From Catonia carolina (lineage: Eukaryota; Arthropoda; Insecta; Hemiptera; Achilidae), in contig JAQMRL010000005.1 of assembly GCA_035578175.1 (NCBI GenBank), positions 56,463,722-56,527,721 of the forward strand: DNA of 64,000 nt. Reading direction: 5' to 3'. The position numbers and the translations under genes were made by a program. Shown here piece after piece: positions 43,985 through 55,330 of this stretch (position 1 is the stretch's first letter; the number at the start of each line of letters is the position of its first letter). The notes below the pieces were generated by a model, which saw only the letters and a list, made by a program, of their open reading frames with translations, was not told the DNA's origin and made no database searches.

Positions 43985-45024
43985 AGAGGGGACCGCCGGC
44001 GCCGAAGATCTCTTCCCCTCCAGCCATCTTCAGTGTAGCCACCGTACGAGGAGGGTCAGACAGCCTCATCGCCGACGGATTATTAAGTAATAGGCCATGC
44101 TCTATTACCGTGGACACGGGGGCCTCTATTTCAGTAATTCGGCCGGACAAGGCGACCCGCTGCAAGAGGAGGAAAGTAAACCAGAAGTACGCCGTACAGA
44201 CCGCTTCGGGCAGCACACTGCCTATTAAGGACGAAGCATTAGTTAATATAACACTCGGGTGTTACAAACTACAAGCCTGGGTGTTTGTCGCCGACATCGT
44301 GGACGAATTCATATTAGGGCTTGACATACTGAGATCGCACGACGCTGCAGTAGATATTGGACGCCACTTGCTGAAGTTGGGGTGGTGTGAAGTAACGTTA
44401 TGGAGTCCTCGCCTCAAGCCCAGCAATGCTGAAGTTGTACTAAAAGCAGACGAAGTGATACCTGCCCGATGCGAAATGATTGTAACGGCCACACTGTCGA
44501 AGAATCTGGGCACCAACAGCGGCGTTACGGAAGCTGGTGAAATCACCGGAAAGGAAGGAGTGATCATCGGACGAGCTGTAGTACCGAACAGCAAGACGAT
44601 CTCCGTCCGAGTAGCAAATTTGGACTCCTCGGATAAGTCACTACCGAAGGGAACTGTTCTTGGCAACTGCGAACCAGTGACTTGGACATCTGAACCGCCA
44701 ACTTCACTAAATCAAGGAAGGCGCCGGAAGAACCCGGAAATACAGCAACTGACAGCGGCAGCCGGCGTTGAGCTCAGCGATAATACACGGAAGGGACTGG
44801 ACAACTTAATCAGGGACTTCCAAGATATATTCGCGACCGAAGAAGAAGGATACGGCCGTACTAATCAAGTGTACCATCGAATCGACACTGGAGATGCTCA
44901 ACCGATACGCCAGCCGCCGAGACGACTACCGCTAGCAAAACAAGGAGAGGTTGATAAGATGGTGGAAGACATGAGAAGGCAAGGCGCATCGAAGAGTCCG
45001 ACAGCCCTTGGTCGTCACCTGTAG
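43946..45024 (+). pseudogene. pol: pol: protease and connection to RT
   Basis: Frame -1 to gag. The aspartic protease has VDTGASISVIRPD with D-T-G at 44113-44121 and the C-terminal FILGLDILRSHDAAVDIG (the ILG-x-D block). After about 150 residues comes the RT N-terminus (DTGDAQPIRQPPRRLP, then VDKMVEDMRRQG). The frame then runs off into ASKSPTALGRHL and TAG, because RT continues in another frame from 44988. A short insertion or deletion therefore lies within about 44977-44988. Confidence 0.85.
43960..44001 (+). promoter_or_regulatory. Predicted -1 ribosomal frameshift signal (gag/pol)
   Basis: Slippery heptamer G GGA AAC at 43960-43966, in the phase required by the gag frame. After a 7-nt spacer, CGCCGGCG (43974-43981) can pair with CGCCGGCG (43994-44001) across a 12-nt loop: an eight-pair all-GC stem. 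The gag TAA lies in the loop. The pol frame is the -1 frame and is open from about 43946, so it overlaps gag by about 39 nt. All parts are seen directly; function is inferred from the well-known retroviral mechanism. Confidence 0.75.
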
Positions 45025-45962
45025 TGCTAGTAAAGAAGAAGAACGGCGAGTTACGATTCTGTGTTGACTACAGGAAGTTAAATGATGTAACCAAGAAGGA
45101 CTGCTTTCCTCTTCCCCGGATTGACGATACACTAGACACTCTTGAAGGAGCGAAATGGTTCTCTACACTCGACTTGAAAAGTGGATACTGGCAGGTTGCG
45201 GTTCATCCAGAAGACAAAGAGAAGACTGCGTTTTCGACTGGACGAGGGCTTTGGCAGTTCACAGTGATGCCGTTTGGACTATGCAACGCGCCGGCCACTT
45301 TCGAGAGGTTGATGAAGTCAGTTCTACGAGGATTGACGTTTGAATCCTGCCTCGTCTATTTAGACGACATCATTGTGCTAGGGCGCACGGAAGAAGAACA
45401 TCTGCAAAACCTAAGAAAAGTGTTCCAGCGGCTGCGAGGCGTCGGGTTGAAGCTGAATCCGAAGAAATGTAATCTTTTTCGGCGAGAAGTACAGTACCTG
45501 GGCCATGTCGTGTCAGCAGCAGGCGTCGCCGCAGACCCCGACAAACTGAAGGCCGTAAAGGAGTGGCCTACACCACGAAACAAGCATGAAGTCCGAAGTT
45601 TCCTAGGACTGTGCGCGTACTACCGCCGGTTTATTGAAGGCTTCTCCAACATTGCGAAGCCTTTGACACGCTTGACGGAGGACAAGAAGAACTATCAGTG
45701 GGGACGAGAGGAAGAAGAGTCCTTTAAGCGGCTGAAAGAAAAACTATGCTCCGCGCCAATCCTGAGCTACCCGAACTCAGAAGACCGGTTCATCGTCGAC
45801 ACGGATGCCAGCAACGTCGGAATCGGAGGCGTACTCTCTCAAGTCCAAGGAGGCGAAGAGAAGGTTATCGGCTATTTCAGCAGAACTCTGTCGCGACCGG
45901 AGAGAAACTACTGCGTGACGAGACGTGAGCTGTTAGCGGTCGTCAAGACGATTGAACACTGA
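44988..45962 (+). pseudogene. pol: pol: reverse transcriptase and truncated RNase H
   Basis: RT blocks in order: SDSPWSSPVVLVKKKNGELR, FCVDYRKLND, FSTLDLKSGYWQV (first Asp), FTVMPFGLCNAPATFERLM, CLVYLDDIIVLG (YLDD at 45357-45368), FLGLCAYYRRFI. RNase H begins DTDASNVGIGGVLSQ (45796) and GYFSRTLSRPERNYCVTRREL. It ends abruptly at IEH-TGA (45960-45962). The next frame resumes at 45965 with WLLNFKNLEGQTARW. Around 20 residues expected between them, normally with the final TDH catalytic block, are missing: an internal deletion that also changes frame. Confidence 0.9.
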
Positions 45963-45964
45963 CA

Positions 45965-46609
45965 TGGCTTCTGAACTTCAAGAACTTGGAAGGTCAAACC
46001 GCGCGCTGGGTCGAGCGCTTGCAGGAGTACAGCTACAAAGCCGAGCATCGCCCCGGAAAAAAACACTCGAACGCGGACGCCTTGTCAAGAAGGCCGTGTG
46101 CTCATGACTGTAAGCACTGCCAGAAAATCGAGCAGCGAGGTGACGAGGCTGAGATACGGATAATTACGACGGTGGCGGCAGATGGCTGGAGCGACGACGA
46201 TCTTCGCGAGGAGCAGCGGCAGGACCTGGACATAGGACCCCTGATCAACGAGAAGGAGTCAGGCCAACGACCATCATGGGAAGATATAAGCTTGAGAAGC
46301 CCGGAATATAAAAGCTACTGGGCGCAGTGGGACTCATTCTCCGTAAGGGACGGCTTGCTGTATAGAGAGTGGCAGTCAGTGGATGGCAGTAAGCGCGTCC
46401 CGCAGCTAGTACTTCCACACACAAAGACCAAGGACGTTATGTCAGAACTACACGGTGGCACTTCAGGTGGACACCTCGGCGTCAAGAAGACTTTGGAGAA
46501 AATTCGTCAGCGCTACTACTGGCTCCACTTACAGGACGACGTCGAAAATTTCTGCAAGTTGTGTGACACCTGTGCGGCTAGTCGAGGGCCCCGGACTCGA
46601 AGTAAATGA
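45965..46609 (+). pseudogene. pol: pol: RNase H tail and integrase zinc domain
   Basis: Opens in the phase after the deletion: WLLNFKNLEGQTARWVERLQ, AEHRPGKKHSNADALSRRP (the standard end of gypsy RNase H), then a linker and the integrase HHCC zinc module: LHGGTSGGHLGVKKTLEKI...CKLCDTC. It stops at TGA 46607-46609 after RTRSK. The downstream ORF is in the same frame, so this is a nonsense break inside integrase. Confidence 0.85.
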
Positions 46610-46612
46610 CAA

Positions 46613-47500
46613 ATGCGGCAGTACAATGTGGGAGCTCCGTTCGAGCGTATCGCCATTGACATCGCTGGTCCGTTTCCCGTGACTGACGGCGGAAACAAGT
46701 ATCTGTTAGTGACCATGGATTATTTCACTAAGTGGCCGGAAGTATACGCCATCCCAAACCAAGAGGCGGCTACGGTGGCGGAAACCTTAGTAAACGAGCT
46801 GTTCTCCCGATTCGGAGTACCGAGAGAGCTACACAGTGATCAAGGGCGGAACTTCGAATCGCAGCTACTTCAAGAAGTACTGGAACGATTGGGCGTCCAC
46901 AAGACAAGGACAACATTATTACACCCGCAGTCGGATGGAATGGTCGAGCGCTACATCAAGACAGTTGAAGAGCATCTGCGCAAGGTAGTCTCCAAAAATC
47001 AACGAGACTGGGACCAGAAGCTTCCTCTTTTCTTGATGGCCTACAGAGCGGCGATACATGAAACCACCGGCTTGACACCCGCCAAGATGATGTTCGGCCG
47101 TGAACTACGGTTGCCCTGTGATCTGCTGTTCGGCGCCCCGCCTGACAAGGAACAACCAGCGCAACAGTATACCGCGGAATTGGTAGCAAGTATCCACGAA
47201 ATCCACGAGTATGCACGGCAACATCTGCAAGTAGCAAGTGATCGAATGAAGGCAAGATACGACTTGATGGCTAACTCCACGGGATTTCAACCTGGTGACC
47301 GTGTATGGCTCTACAGACCGAGAAGGAAGAAAGGAAGGTGCCCTAAGCTGGAAAATCAATGGGAAGGCCCGTATGCTGTCCTCGATCGCATCAATGACGT
47401 GGTCTACCGAGAACAGCGACGCCCAGGGACCAAAAAGATGGTAGTTCATCTCGATCGATTGGCACCGTACTTAGGGGCTACTCGGGACGAGCAGCCTTAA
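46613..47500 (+). pseudogene. pol: pol: integrase catalytic core and GPY/F module
   Basis: Integrase core that would join cDNA to the genome: D in AIDIAGPFP (about 46658), D in HSDQGRNFES (46838-46840), E in DGMVERYIKT (46946-46948). The last two have 35 residues between them, so the DD35E triad is complete. The C-terminal GPY/F-type module WEGPYAVLDRINDVVYR follows; no chromodomain. TAA at 47498-47500 is immediately followed by the PPT, so there is no env gene. Confidence 0.9.
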
Positions 47501-47511
47501 GAAGGGGGCAA
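47501..47511 (+). promoter_or_regulatory. Polypurine tract
   Basis: GAAGGGGGCAA directly abuts the 3' LTR (47512); the purine run would prime plus-strand synthesis. Confidence 0.8.
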
Positions 47512-48290
47512 TGTAACAAGATCGAGAAAAGACGGGATCGCTCACGAATCTTCCAGAATTCCATTCATAAACATAGTTAAGAAATAATAAAATAACAATA
47601 ACTTACACAATAAGATCAGTTTTGTAAATGACAGTTGTAACCATAAAAGTGTCCATTCATAAGGGTTGAAATAACTATCATAAAGTTCAGGTATACTATT
47701 GTGTACAGCTATTTTTATGAAGTTGTTTATGAGGTTGTTTACGTTTCTATTTACAATAGTTGACTTGTTAACAAAGGGATTTTTCTAGCATTCATTAATA
47801 AAGAGTTATTGTTGTACTTGAGTGGAATTCTCTACTTTGTTCTGGAACGATCTTTGTGAATGATAATAAAAGGAGGCCCCCGGGCGGCGGTCCAGTCAGT
47901 ATTCGTGTGATCTTTGCCGAGAGATTATTGGGGTGTGTATTTACAGGTTACTCATCCGAGTATTGTATCCGAGTAAGATTGTTGTACCGTCTCTTTGTTG
48001 TGTGTGTATTGTGGGGTTGATGTGTAGTTTTGTGAATTCAGTTTGTGTTGTGTGTTGGTGTGGTCTATGGGGGTGATTGTAAGTGGGCTAAGTGGGTTAT
48101 TAAGTTATTTATTGTTGTTATTTAGTTTGGGTGAATTATTAAATCATTTATTGTGTTGTTTAGTTATAATTGGTTTAATCATTTATTTTGTAATCTTTTG
48201 GTCTAATAGGTGTTTTTAATTTGTAAACTTTAGCGTGTTGATTGTTTAATGGCCTGGATCCCGAAGCGGACCTTGGCAATAGGTGTCACA
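47512..48290 (+). repeat. 3' LTR
   Basis: 779 bp, nearly identical to the 5' LTR (about 99.5% by eye); ends GGTGTCACA before the ATAC duplication. Confidence 0.95.
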
Positions 48291-48499
48291 ATACTGAAAC
48301 ATTATAATCGCAATTTATTTTATTGGGCACTGTTCTGTACCTTAAAGACGCTACAAATTTAAATTAAATCAGTTCTATGCACTATTATGCATTATATTGA
48401 AATACTTTACAGTAATAATTAAATTTATTTGAAAATCGGATTAATTCTGGTTAATCTGGGTCACGGTTTGCGGGGTTCGAATAAGCAGGGTTTTACTGT

Positions 48500-50289
48500 T
48501 CTATTCTAATATATTGTTGCTTCCTTAACTTTTTCAAAAAATGAACGAGGAACATGAATGAAACATTTAACGAAACCTTCATTAATTAAACAATTAATGA
48601 ATGTTTTATCTTGAAATTTTAAAGTGGTTTTGAGTTTTTTAATATTTGATTATTAACTCTCCATTATTTAAAACGACTCTCCAAAATGGTTGTTTTAAGA
48701 TGGTCACAAAGACAAAATTATTCATCAGTGGTTACGAGTCTAGGATTTCCGCATCAACAGTTAATCAGAATCCTAAATAATCCATCAATAAGGGACCAGT
48801 TGGTGAGACAAATCAAATTGGTAATGACAACCTTCACCCATTTACAATGCAGTAAATGTACAAACATAATCAATATGATTAATGGATGCTTAACTACAGC
48901 TACTGGTAAATCATCTTCTTATAATAATTATCTTAATTGTTATCAACACTTTAATTTATATAAAATTTTGCGTTAGTATTGTAGGTTATACCCCAGATTC
49001 TGTTTAAGTGGATAAATTAAGTAACATCCCAACCGTTATTTAATTTTTCTTAACTGAACCTTATTGTCTGTAAGATAAATTGAATAAAAAAATACTGTTT
49101 GTAAATAATTAAAATTTAAAAGATCTAATATTAATACCATATTCTGATTTTTAAAACTATCGATTCACTAAAAATATTTTTATATGACTTCCCTCAATGT
49201 AAAGTGTTTTTTATCTTTTTCTTCCAATACAGATAGAATCATATGTCTTTTCCGGTCCACATGATCTGAAAACGCACTTTAACCCTTTCTTCCCAGGCCT
49301 ACCCAAAGCTAATTTTTTTCAGGGTTCACCTCAGTGCTTCGAGGAATTTTTTTTTGGGATAAACATTATTTGGTAAACTGCATCCTATTACAATGTAAAT
49401 GATCTCATACCACCTGGGATGTCTTACGAAGTAGCTGACTTGTTAATGGATGTAAAGTAAAGTAAACATGGCTGTATGGTAACCTTGAAGGGAACACTGT
49501 TGCCGAGTAGTTGTCTACCAAAATAAAATTTAAGTATTGTTTACGTGACATTTTATTTGTCATGCCCCCAGCAAATCCTTCCTGGAAATAGAGGAGTGAA
49601 AATGAGTTTTAATAAATATGTGTCAAAAATCAGAACTCATAAATTTGTGTTGACGGAATTCATAATAGTATTATTACAAAATTTTAAATTAATAAAAATT
49701 TGTAATGTTTTGTTGGTTTTGGTTCTTTTGGATTATTGTTAAGATAGCGTCAATATTAATTTCTGTCTGTTAAAGCGGGAAACCCTTTATTTATTTTACG
49801 ATTAAAGGAATTACTGTTGCCATACTCAAGGTTTTTTTATGTGGATCCATATTTGAAGTAAAACATTAGATATACAGTATTACATCCTTAAATTGTAAAT
49901 TTGTTTATGTACATTTTGTATCAGACTCTAAATTAAAAATGCAATTAAAAATTGAAATTAATTTTCAACTTTAGTAGAAATTTAATTATGTTTAGGTTTT
50001 TCATGCAGTGAACGTTTATTTACAGAAACAAAAAGAAAAAAGAAAATATTTCTTATTTTACATTTTGAATTAATCAAATATTATTTATCTCAAACTAATT
50101 AAAATGTAATTAATTAAATTCACTTCTGTTAGATGAAATTTGCACTTACTATCTAATTTTTAACCGTTCCTGTAAACTAATTTTTTTAAATCTAATATTT
50201 AATTGAATTATTGTTAAAATTTATGTAAAATATTTGATGACAGTTCGCTCGTTTGAAGTTCAAAGCAACTTTATTTATTATTTTACAAT
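48500..50289. other. AT-rich, no convincing gene
   Basis: About 1.8 kb. The 96-aa frame at 48686-48976 has four Cys (CSKCTN...) but no family pattern. 49240-49500 is less AT-rich and begins TTAACCCTTTCTTCCC without a matching opposite end. Confidence 0.45.
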
Positions 50290-51180
50290 GTAAAAAACCA
50301 ACTTGATAGTGGTTTCCTCTGTTTGTACTGTTTTCGCTTCTCCTACTACAGTACATTGATACTATTCTCCTACTGCCGGTCCAGCTGTCAATCATCACTG
50401 ACGCTGCTCCCACTATCACAAAGAGCCAGTCAGAGAGGGATTATTTTCCCCAGTATTCAGCTGACGCATAAGCGTAGGAAATTTGTTGCTGTAATGACGG
50501 CAACGTTCGCAGATGACACAGCGATTTTAGCGGCGGACGCTTCTCCGACATGTGCTTCGGAGAAGGTACAAACCCATCTTGACAACACTCACGAATGGTG
50601 TAAGAAATGGAGAATGAAGATTAATGAGGATAAGTCAATGCACGTATCGTTTACATTAAAGAAACCAACATGTCCAATGGGCAGCTAGAACGGTACAGTA
50701 ATCCCACAGAATGAGGAAGTTAAATATTTGGGTTTGCATCTAGATCGAAGACTTACGTGGAGAAGTCATATATGGACGTAACGAAAGCAACTTCGGCTGA
50801 AGTTACGTCAACTGTTCTGGCTCTTAGGCAGTAAATCTCAACTCTCCCTTGAAAATAAATTACTCGTATATAAAGTAATACTAAAACCAGTTTGGACGTA
50901 TGGGTTAGAGCTATAGGGTACAGTTAGTTCATCAAATATAGAAATACTGCAGCGCTTCCAATCAAAATGCCTGAGACTAATCACTGCAGCCCCATGGTAC
51001 CACACAATGACCTAAACTTGCCCTTCATAAAAGTAGAAATTAAACAAGATAGCGAAAAACATTTACAAAAACTAGACCATCAAAATCCATTTGCGATTAA
51101 CCTCCTCGACAACAGCGAAGATATTCACAGACTGAAACGTTTTAAAACACTAGACTTACCTCTACGATTTTATTAATCAT
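50290..51180 (+). mobile_element. Jockey-like LINE fragment
   Basis: Ordered pieces of a jockey RT: VREGLFSPVFS-like block B (about 50430), ATFADDTAILAADASP (catalytic FADD, 50503), LDNTHEWCKKWRMKINEDKS, VKYLGLHLDRRLTW (50718), LENKLLVYKVILKPVWTYGL, EILQRFQSKCLRLITAAPW, and SEDIHRLKRFKTLDLPLRFY with a natural-looking TAA at 51173-51175. Two or three frameshifts or stops separate them. The first RT blocks and all 5' sequence are missing. Confidence 0.85.
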
Positions 51181-52037
51181 TTAAACCTTTTTATTCTTTT
51201 CTACTTCAACTACTAATCATCGTCATCTCATTATAGGCATCGTTATCATCTCTATCATTGTCATCATCTCCAGCTGCAACAACTTTGTATTTCAAGATGT
51301 TGATTCACAGTTAATCAAGTTAAGTTTTCTATATACATGTATATATTTTACTTCTTCTTCATATTTAGTCTTGTTGAAACACACTACTGGGTGTGGTTTT
51401 TTATTTTAATTCTAAGGACATTACTCTGATGTTTTCGTCTTTGCTTTGCTTAAAGGTTTTGTATTTATAAACTGATTGCAAAAGAAATATACTGTTAAAA
51501 AAAATCTGTTATAGTATTTAATTTCATTCCGTTTTTCACTTCCTTTGACAAAAATATTATAATTACGCAACATCTCCCCCAACTAATTTAGACACATTCA
51601 AGTGAAATTTATGGTTTATAAAAGAAACTTAATATAGCTCGTTAGCAGTCTTTTCAGTCTAGCTTTGTACAACTCATAACGAACTTTTTTTGATACGTAA
51701 AGATCGAAATGCTTCTCTATGACCTAAAAGTATACGTCTGATTATCTTATAAAACACACGTGGGGTTTTAACTTTTCAGCCTGATTTAACTTTATTTCAA
51801 CTTTAGTAATTTTTCTGTCATTTAGACACTGCCAAGTCAAACAAGATTTAACATAGATTAAAAGCCATACCATATTTGTACATAAGAAGGCACAAGAAAT
51901 GTGGAAAATTAATAGAAAGGATATCACAGTGAACTATACGACTTCAGAGAAAATATTTAGGACTTATTAAGATCACAAAATTTCAGAAAAGATCAAGTAC
52001 TTAATAGATAAGATCAAGTTGTGTAATATTTCATAGG
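51181..52037. other. No gene recognised
   Basis: 51190-51300 is CAT/ATC-rich and probably jockey 3' untranslated sequence. The rest is AT-rich. Confidence 0.45.
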
Positions 52038-52815
52038 TTACGTACCACGAGGCTGCAGTGATTAGACTCAGGCATTTTGATTGGAAGCGCTGCAGTATTT
52101 CTATATTTGATGAACTAGCTGTACCTCATAGCTCTAACCCATACGACCAAACTGGTTTGAGTTTGTATATGAGTTGTATATACTCATTGTATATGAGTTC
52201 TTTATTTTAAAGGAAGAGTTGAGACTTACTGCCTAAGAGCCAGAACAATTGACGTAACTTCAATTAAAAAAACAATTCAGTAACTTCAATTGCTTTCATT
52301 TCGTCCATACACGACTTCACGTGAGTCTTCGATCTAAATGTAACCCCAGATATTTAACTTTCTTCTTCTGCGGGATTACTGTACCATTCAAGCTGACCAC
52401 TGGACACGCTAGTTTGTTTGATATAAACGTTACGTGTGTTGACTTATCCTCATTAATCTTCACCCTCCATTTCTTACACCATCCATGAATGGTATCAAGA
52501 TCGGTTTGTAACTTCTCCGAGGCACATATCGGAGAAGCATCCGCCGCTAAAATCGCTTTGTCATCTGCGAACATAACCGTCGTTACAGATTCATGTTCTG
52601 GAAGTAGAAATTGTAAAAGACCTTATCATATTTAACTTGGAAGAAACGATTTAAAAAATAGTTTTTAAAAATCCTGAAGTATCAATAATCTAATTTTATT
52701 TTAATTGTGTATAACAGACCTAGATACCGAACTTTGTCAAATGCCTGATGAATATCTAAGAACACAGTTGAAGTTAACTTCAATTCTAAGCCCTTCTGAA
52801 TAATATTGAAACTCA
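52038..52815 (-). mobile_element. Jockey-like LINE fragment, minus strand
   Basis: Minus-strand relative of the copy at 50290. From high to low coordinate: QKGLELKLTSTVFLDIHQAF (palm A, first Asp, 52795-52720), an unreadable gap, then MFADDKAILAADASPICASE (catalytic FADD, 52574), WCKKWRVKINEDKSTHVTF, VKYLGLHLDRRLT, and the broken C-terminus down to IEILQRFQSKCLSLITAA near 52060. A TATATGAGTTGTATATACTC duplication near 52165-52200 breaks it. Inactive. Confidence 0.8.
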
Positions 52816-52819
52816 ACGG

Positions 52820-53474
52820 TTTAATTAAAAATTACTTAATTTAATAAATGCATTACTTGTAGGCTAAATGTTTCATTATCAATCTTTTAAATAATTAAGT
52901 CGTTCATAAAAATATTATAAAATCTTTCTGTTGTAATCCGAGATAGAAAAATGTGGAAAATTGAATTTCTTTTTCGGTATTGCAATAATACTTGTTTCAA
53001 CTTTTATTGCATTTCAAAATTCTAACCTACTCGAATATCAGGTAGGCGGGTAGGTGGATAGGGTACATACTTGTATATATTGGAAAAGCGAAACATACGG
53101 GTTTATTGATATAGTGATATTTGATATCTCTTTTCTACCCAACGCATTTTTAAATTAGCATTTTAGAAACGACTGTAATGTAGAGTGCTTCATAACGTGA
53201 ATTTTAATTTTTTATTTTCAAATATTTTTTATTACATCGTAATAATATCATACATTTTCTTTCTGTAATAAATCTTTATTTATAAAACACAACAGTTTTT
53301 AAAAACGATCAACAATTTCTCCCATTTTAATTAAATATTAGCGCCGATTAAACATTACGCTTAAAATTCAAGATTACATTTAAGGTTCTAGTGATTACAA
53401 AATTACAAAATAAAATCTTTTTGTTTTTACTTGCATAGTGAAAGAATGTTTAAAACTTAACTGAAACAAATATG
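52820..53474. other. AT-rich, no gene seen
   Basis: A short GGTAGGCGGGTAGGTGGATA purine repeat lies at 53041; nothing else. Confidence 0.45.
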
Positions 53475-53745
53475 AGACCACCTTCGTGTCATAGTGGCTA
53501 GCGTGCTAAACTGCAAAGCGGAAGATCCCAGTTTGGATTCCCGGCAAGGTTCTAAAAAATAAATATTACATGTTAAATCCATTTTCCCATTTCCGAGCCT
53601 GTTTGTGAGTTTGCCAGTAGGTTAAAATATCCTCCGGCCTTGCGATGAACTCTGCCCGAGGTAAGGCCAGTGGTGTGGCTGCCACCTTCGAGCACCTGGC
53701 CGTACCCTGAGTTTCATTCGGAGACCCATTTCCTAGGTTCTTCCG
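53475..53745 (+). repeat. tRNA-derived SINE (family 3), longest copy
   Basis: The head has an A-box-like ATAGTGGCTAGCGTG and B-box-like CAGTTTGGATTCCCGG. A 170-bp body follows, with CTCTGCCCGAGGTAAGGCCA, TGCCACCTTCGAGCACCTGG and GAGACCCATTTCCTAGG. Heads of the same family are seen at 16513 and 372. Confidence 0.7.
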
Positions 53746-53749
53746 TTGA

Positions 53750-54815
53750 ATTTAAATTAATTATTTATAACATTTTATTAACTTTGTAACAAAATAAACT
53801 TAATAATTTTATTAGAATGTACAGTTGCGTCATCACAAGTCATTTTCATTTCATTAAATTAATTTCATTTGTTTTAAAAACTTTATTTCTTATTTCAACT
53901 GGATTATGTTACCAAAATTACTGAGCGTTACAAAGTACTGCTCAAAAAGACGTCATTCTATACTCCGCTTTTTCGAAATTATTTACAGGACAAATATCCA
54001 AAACACTACATCCAATTTCTGAAATTAAAGTTCGTAAATATTTAAAAAATCAGACATTTTTTAAGAAATAGGTTTTTTCTAAATTTTCTTGTAACTAATA
54101 CTATATAGTTATTCTCTAGTCGTATTTCTCCCCTCCCACCGGAAATTCATACTGATGTCAACAATATTTCAGCACTAATTTGTTTATTTCTTTGACGAGA
54201 TTTCGCTTTAAACGTGTAATATTGTGTTAGAAGTTAAACACTAAGTTTAGTTTTCCGTAAAGCGTAGCATGCGATAAATTACTCGTTTTAATTTACGTCA
54301 CTTAAATTTTTTAAACAAAACCGCTAAATTGCAACAAAAGTGATCGTTTAATGGTTTTTGGGTTAAATACACCGATCACCGATTAAGTACCCAAAATGTA
54401 ACTTATTTGAAGATATTAGTGGCGCACTAGTAAAATTGCAATATAATATTCGAACCCTACAAAGGAGCTTAAGTTATAATGCCGACTTGAAACTTTAGTC
54501 AGAAACTTCAGATATTAATATAAACTGTATATAAATGCGTCGGCCTAATGCATAGCATTCAATTCAGGCATTCATGGAACAAAGCATTATCTACTATTGA
54601 ATATGTTTTGGATGAGAAGATAAAATACTTTAAATCGTCAACTTGAATAATATACTACCTTACCTAATACAGTCTGAAAAGGAGGAGTGGAAGATATGGA
54701 ATACAATAAACATTTTAATTTACAAAATTATATTAATAATTAATTCATCTATTTACTTTAATGTATCTAGAATTCATGCTTACATTATTCATGAGTAAAT
54801 ACATTTTTATAGTCA
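53750..54815. other. AT-rich, no gene seen
   Basis: About 1.07 kb with no ORF over 60 codons. Confidence 0.5.
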
Positions 54816-55328
54816 TGTTGTTGTTTAGATCCACAGCCGAAAGGCTGGTTTGAACCTCCAGAGGTTTTACTAAGTAAAATGTGGAGTGAGGTGGTTTACA
54901 ATTGCCTTGATCACTCAGTACAAAAGAAGCGTTCGCTTATCAGCATACTAGGCCCTCCGAAAATCATCTTCTATGGACCCTGCAAATGACGACCTCACTT
55001 CATTCACCACTTGATCTGTCTGTATAATAAAATTTATTACTCTCAATCATCTTCTATAGACCCTGCAAATGACGACCTCACTTCATTCACCACTTGATCT
55101 GTCTGTATAATAAAATTTATTACTCTCAGAGAAGATAATTCTGACTAGTGTCTTTTACACCCATAACTCTTCTGTTCGTAAATAGTTCAGTCATATAATT
55201 GGCTGACCACGTGATAACAACCAGAACTATTTTTTGTAGCCCTGGAACTAGCAAATCGAGTGCAAATAATTTAACTTTCCACCTGCCTGTTATGGGCGTG
55301 TAGTCACGTAAAGTAACGTAAATAAATA
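54816..55328 (+). repeat. SINE-like family 4, copy A, with internal duplication
   Basis: Starts TGTTGTTTAGATCCACAGCC, then GAAAGGCTGGTTTGAACCTC (B-box-like GGTTTGAACCTC), then a ~400-bp body ending near the GTAACGTAAATAAATAAA stretch. An 83-bp segment is tandemly duplicated: 54962-55044 and 55045-55127, one mismatch (TATGG/TATAG). Confidence 0.8.
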
Positions 55329-55330
55329 AA

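Larger units (their letters stand above)
41696..48290 (+). mobile_element. Ty3/gypsy LTR retrotransposon, complete layout
   Basis: 6,595 bp with 4-bp target duplication ATAC (41692-41695; 48291-48294). Order: LTR 41696-42474, PBS 42476, gag 42758-43984, pol (protease, RT, RNase H, integrase) about 43946-47500, polypurine tract 47501-47511, LTR 47512-48290. The order PR-RT-RH-IN defines Ty3/gypsy. No env: the pol stop is directly followed by the PPT. LTRs are equal in length (779 bp) with about four substitutions by eye, so the insertion is young. Yet coding has four breaks: TGA in gag, a frameshift before RT, a deletion in RNase H and a TGA in integrase. Confidence 0.95.
41285..48498. mobile_element. 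Pogo/Tigger-like relic split by nested insertions
   Basis: The left end CAGTAAAACCCCGCTGA (41285-41301, after TA) pairs with the inverted right end CAGTAAAACCCTGCTTA (48482-48498), 15 of 17 bases. The termini resemble pogo/Tigger ends. The right TA has become TT. Inside are a LINE 3' scrap and the gypsy element at 41696-48290; without that the relic is about 0.6 kb and has no readable transposase. Confidence 0.55.

Noticed and set aside
43240..47449. Numerous secondary ORFs in the gypsy element on both strands
   Set aside because: Shadows of GC-rich gag/pol codons.
47500..47511. env gene
   Set aside because: The pol stop is directly followed by the PPT and the 3' LTR, so there is no room for env.
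48686..48976. 96-aa ORF with several cysteines
   Set aside because: No family pattern, AT-driven composition and no supporting signals.
49277..49800. Second piggyBac-like end (TTAACCCTTTCTTCCC)
   Set aside because: No inverted partner ending in GGGTTAA was found within a plausible distance.
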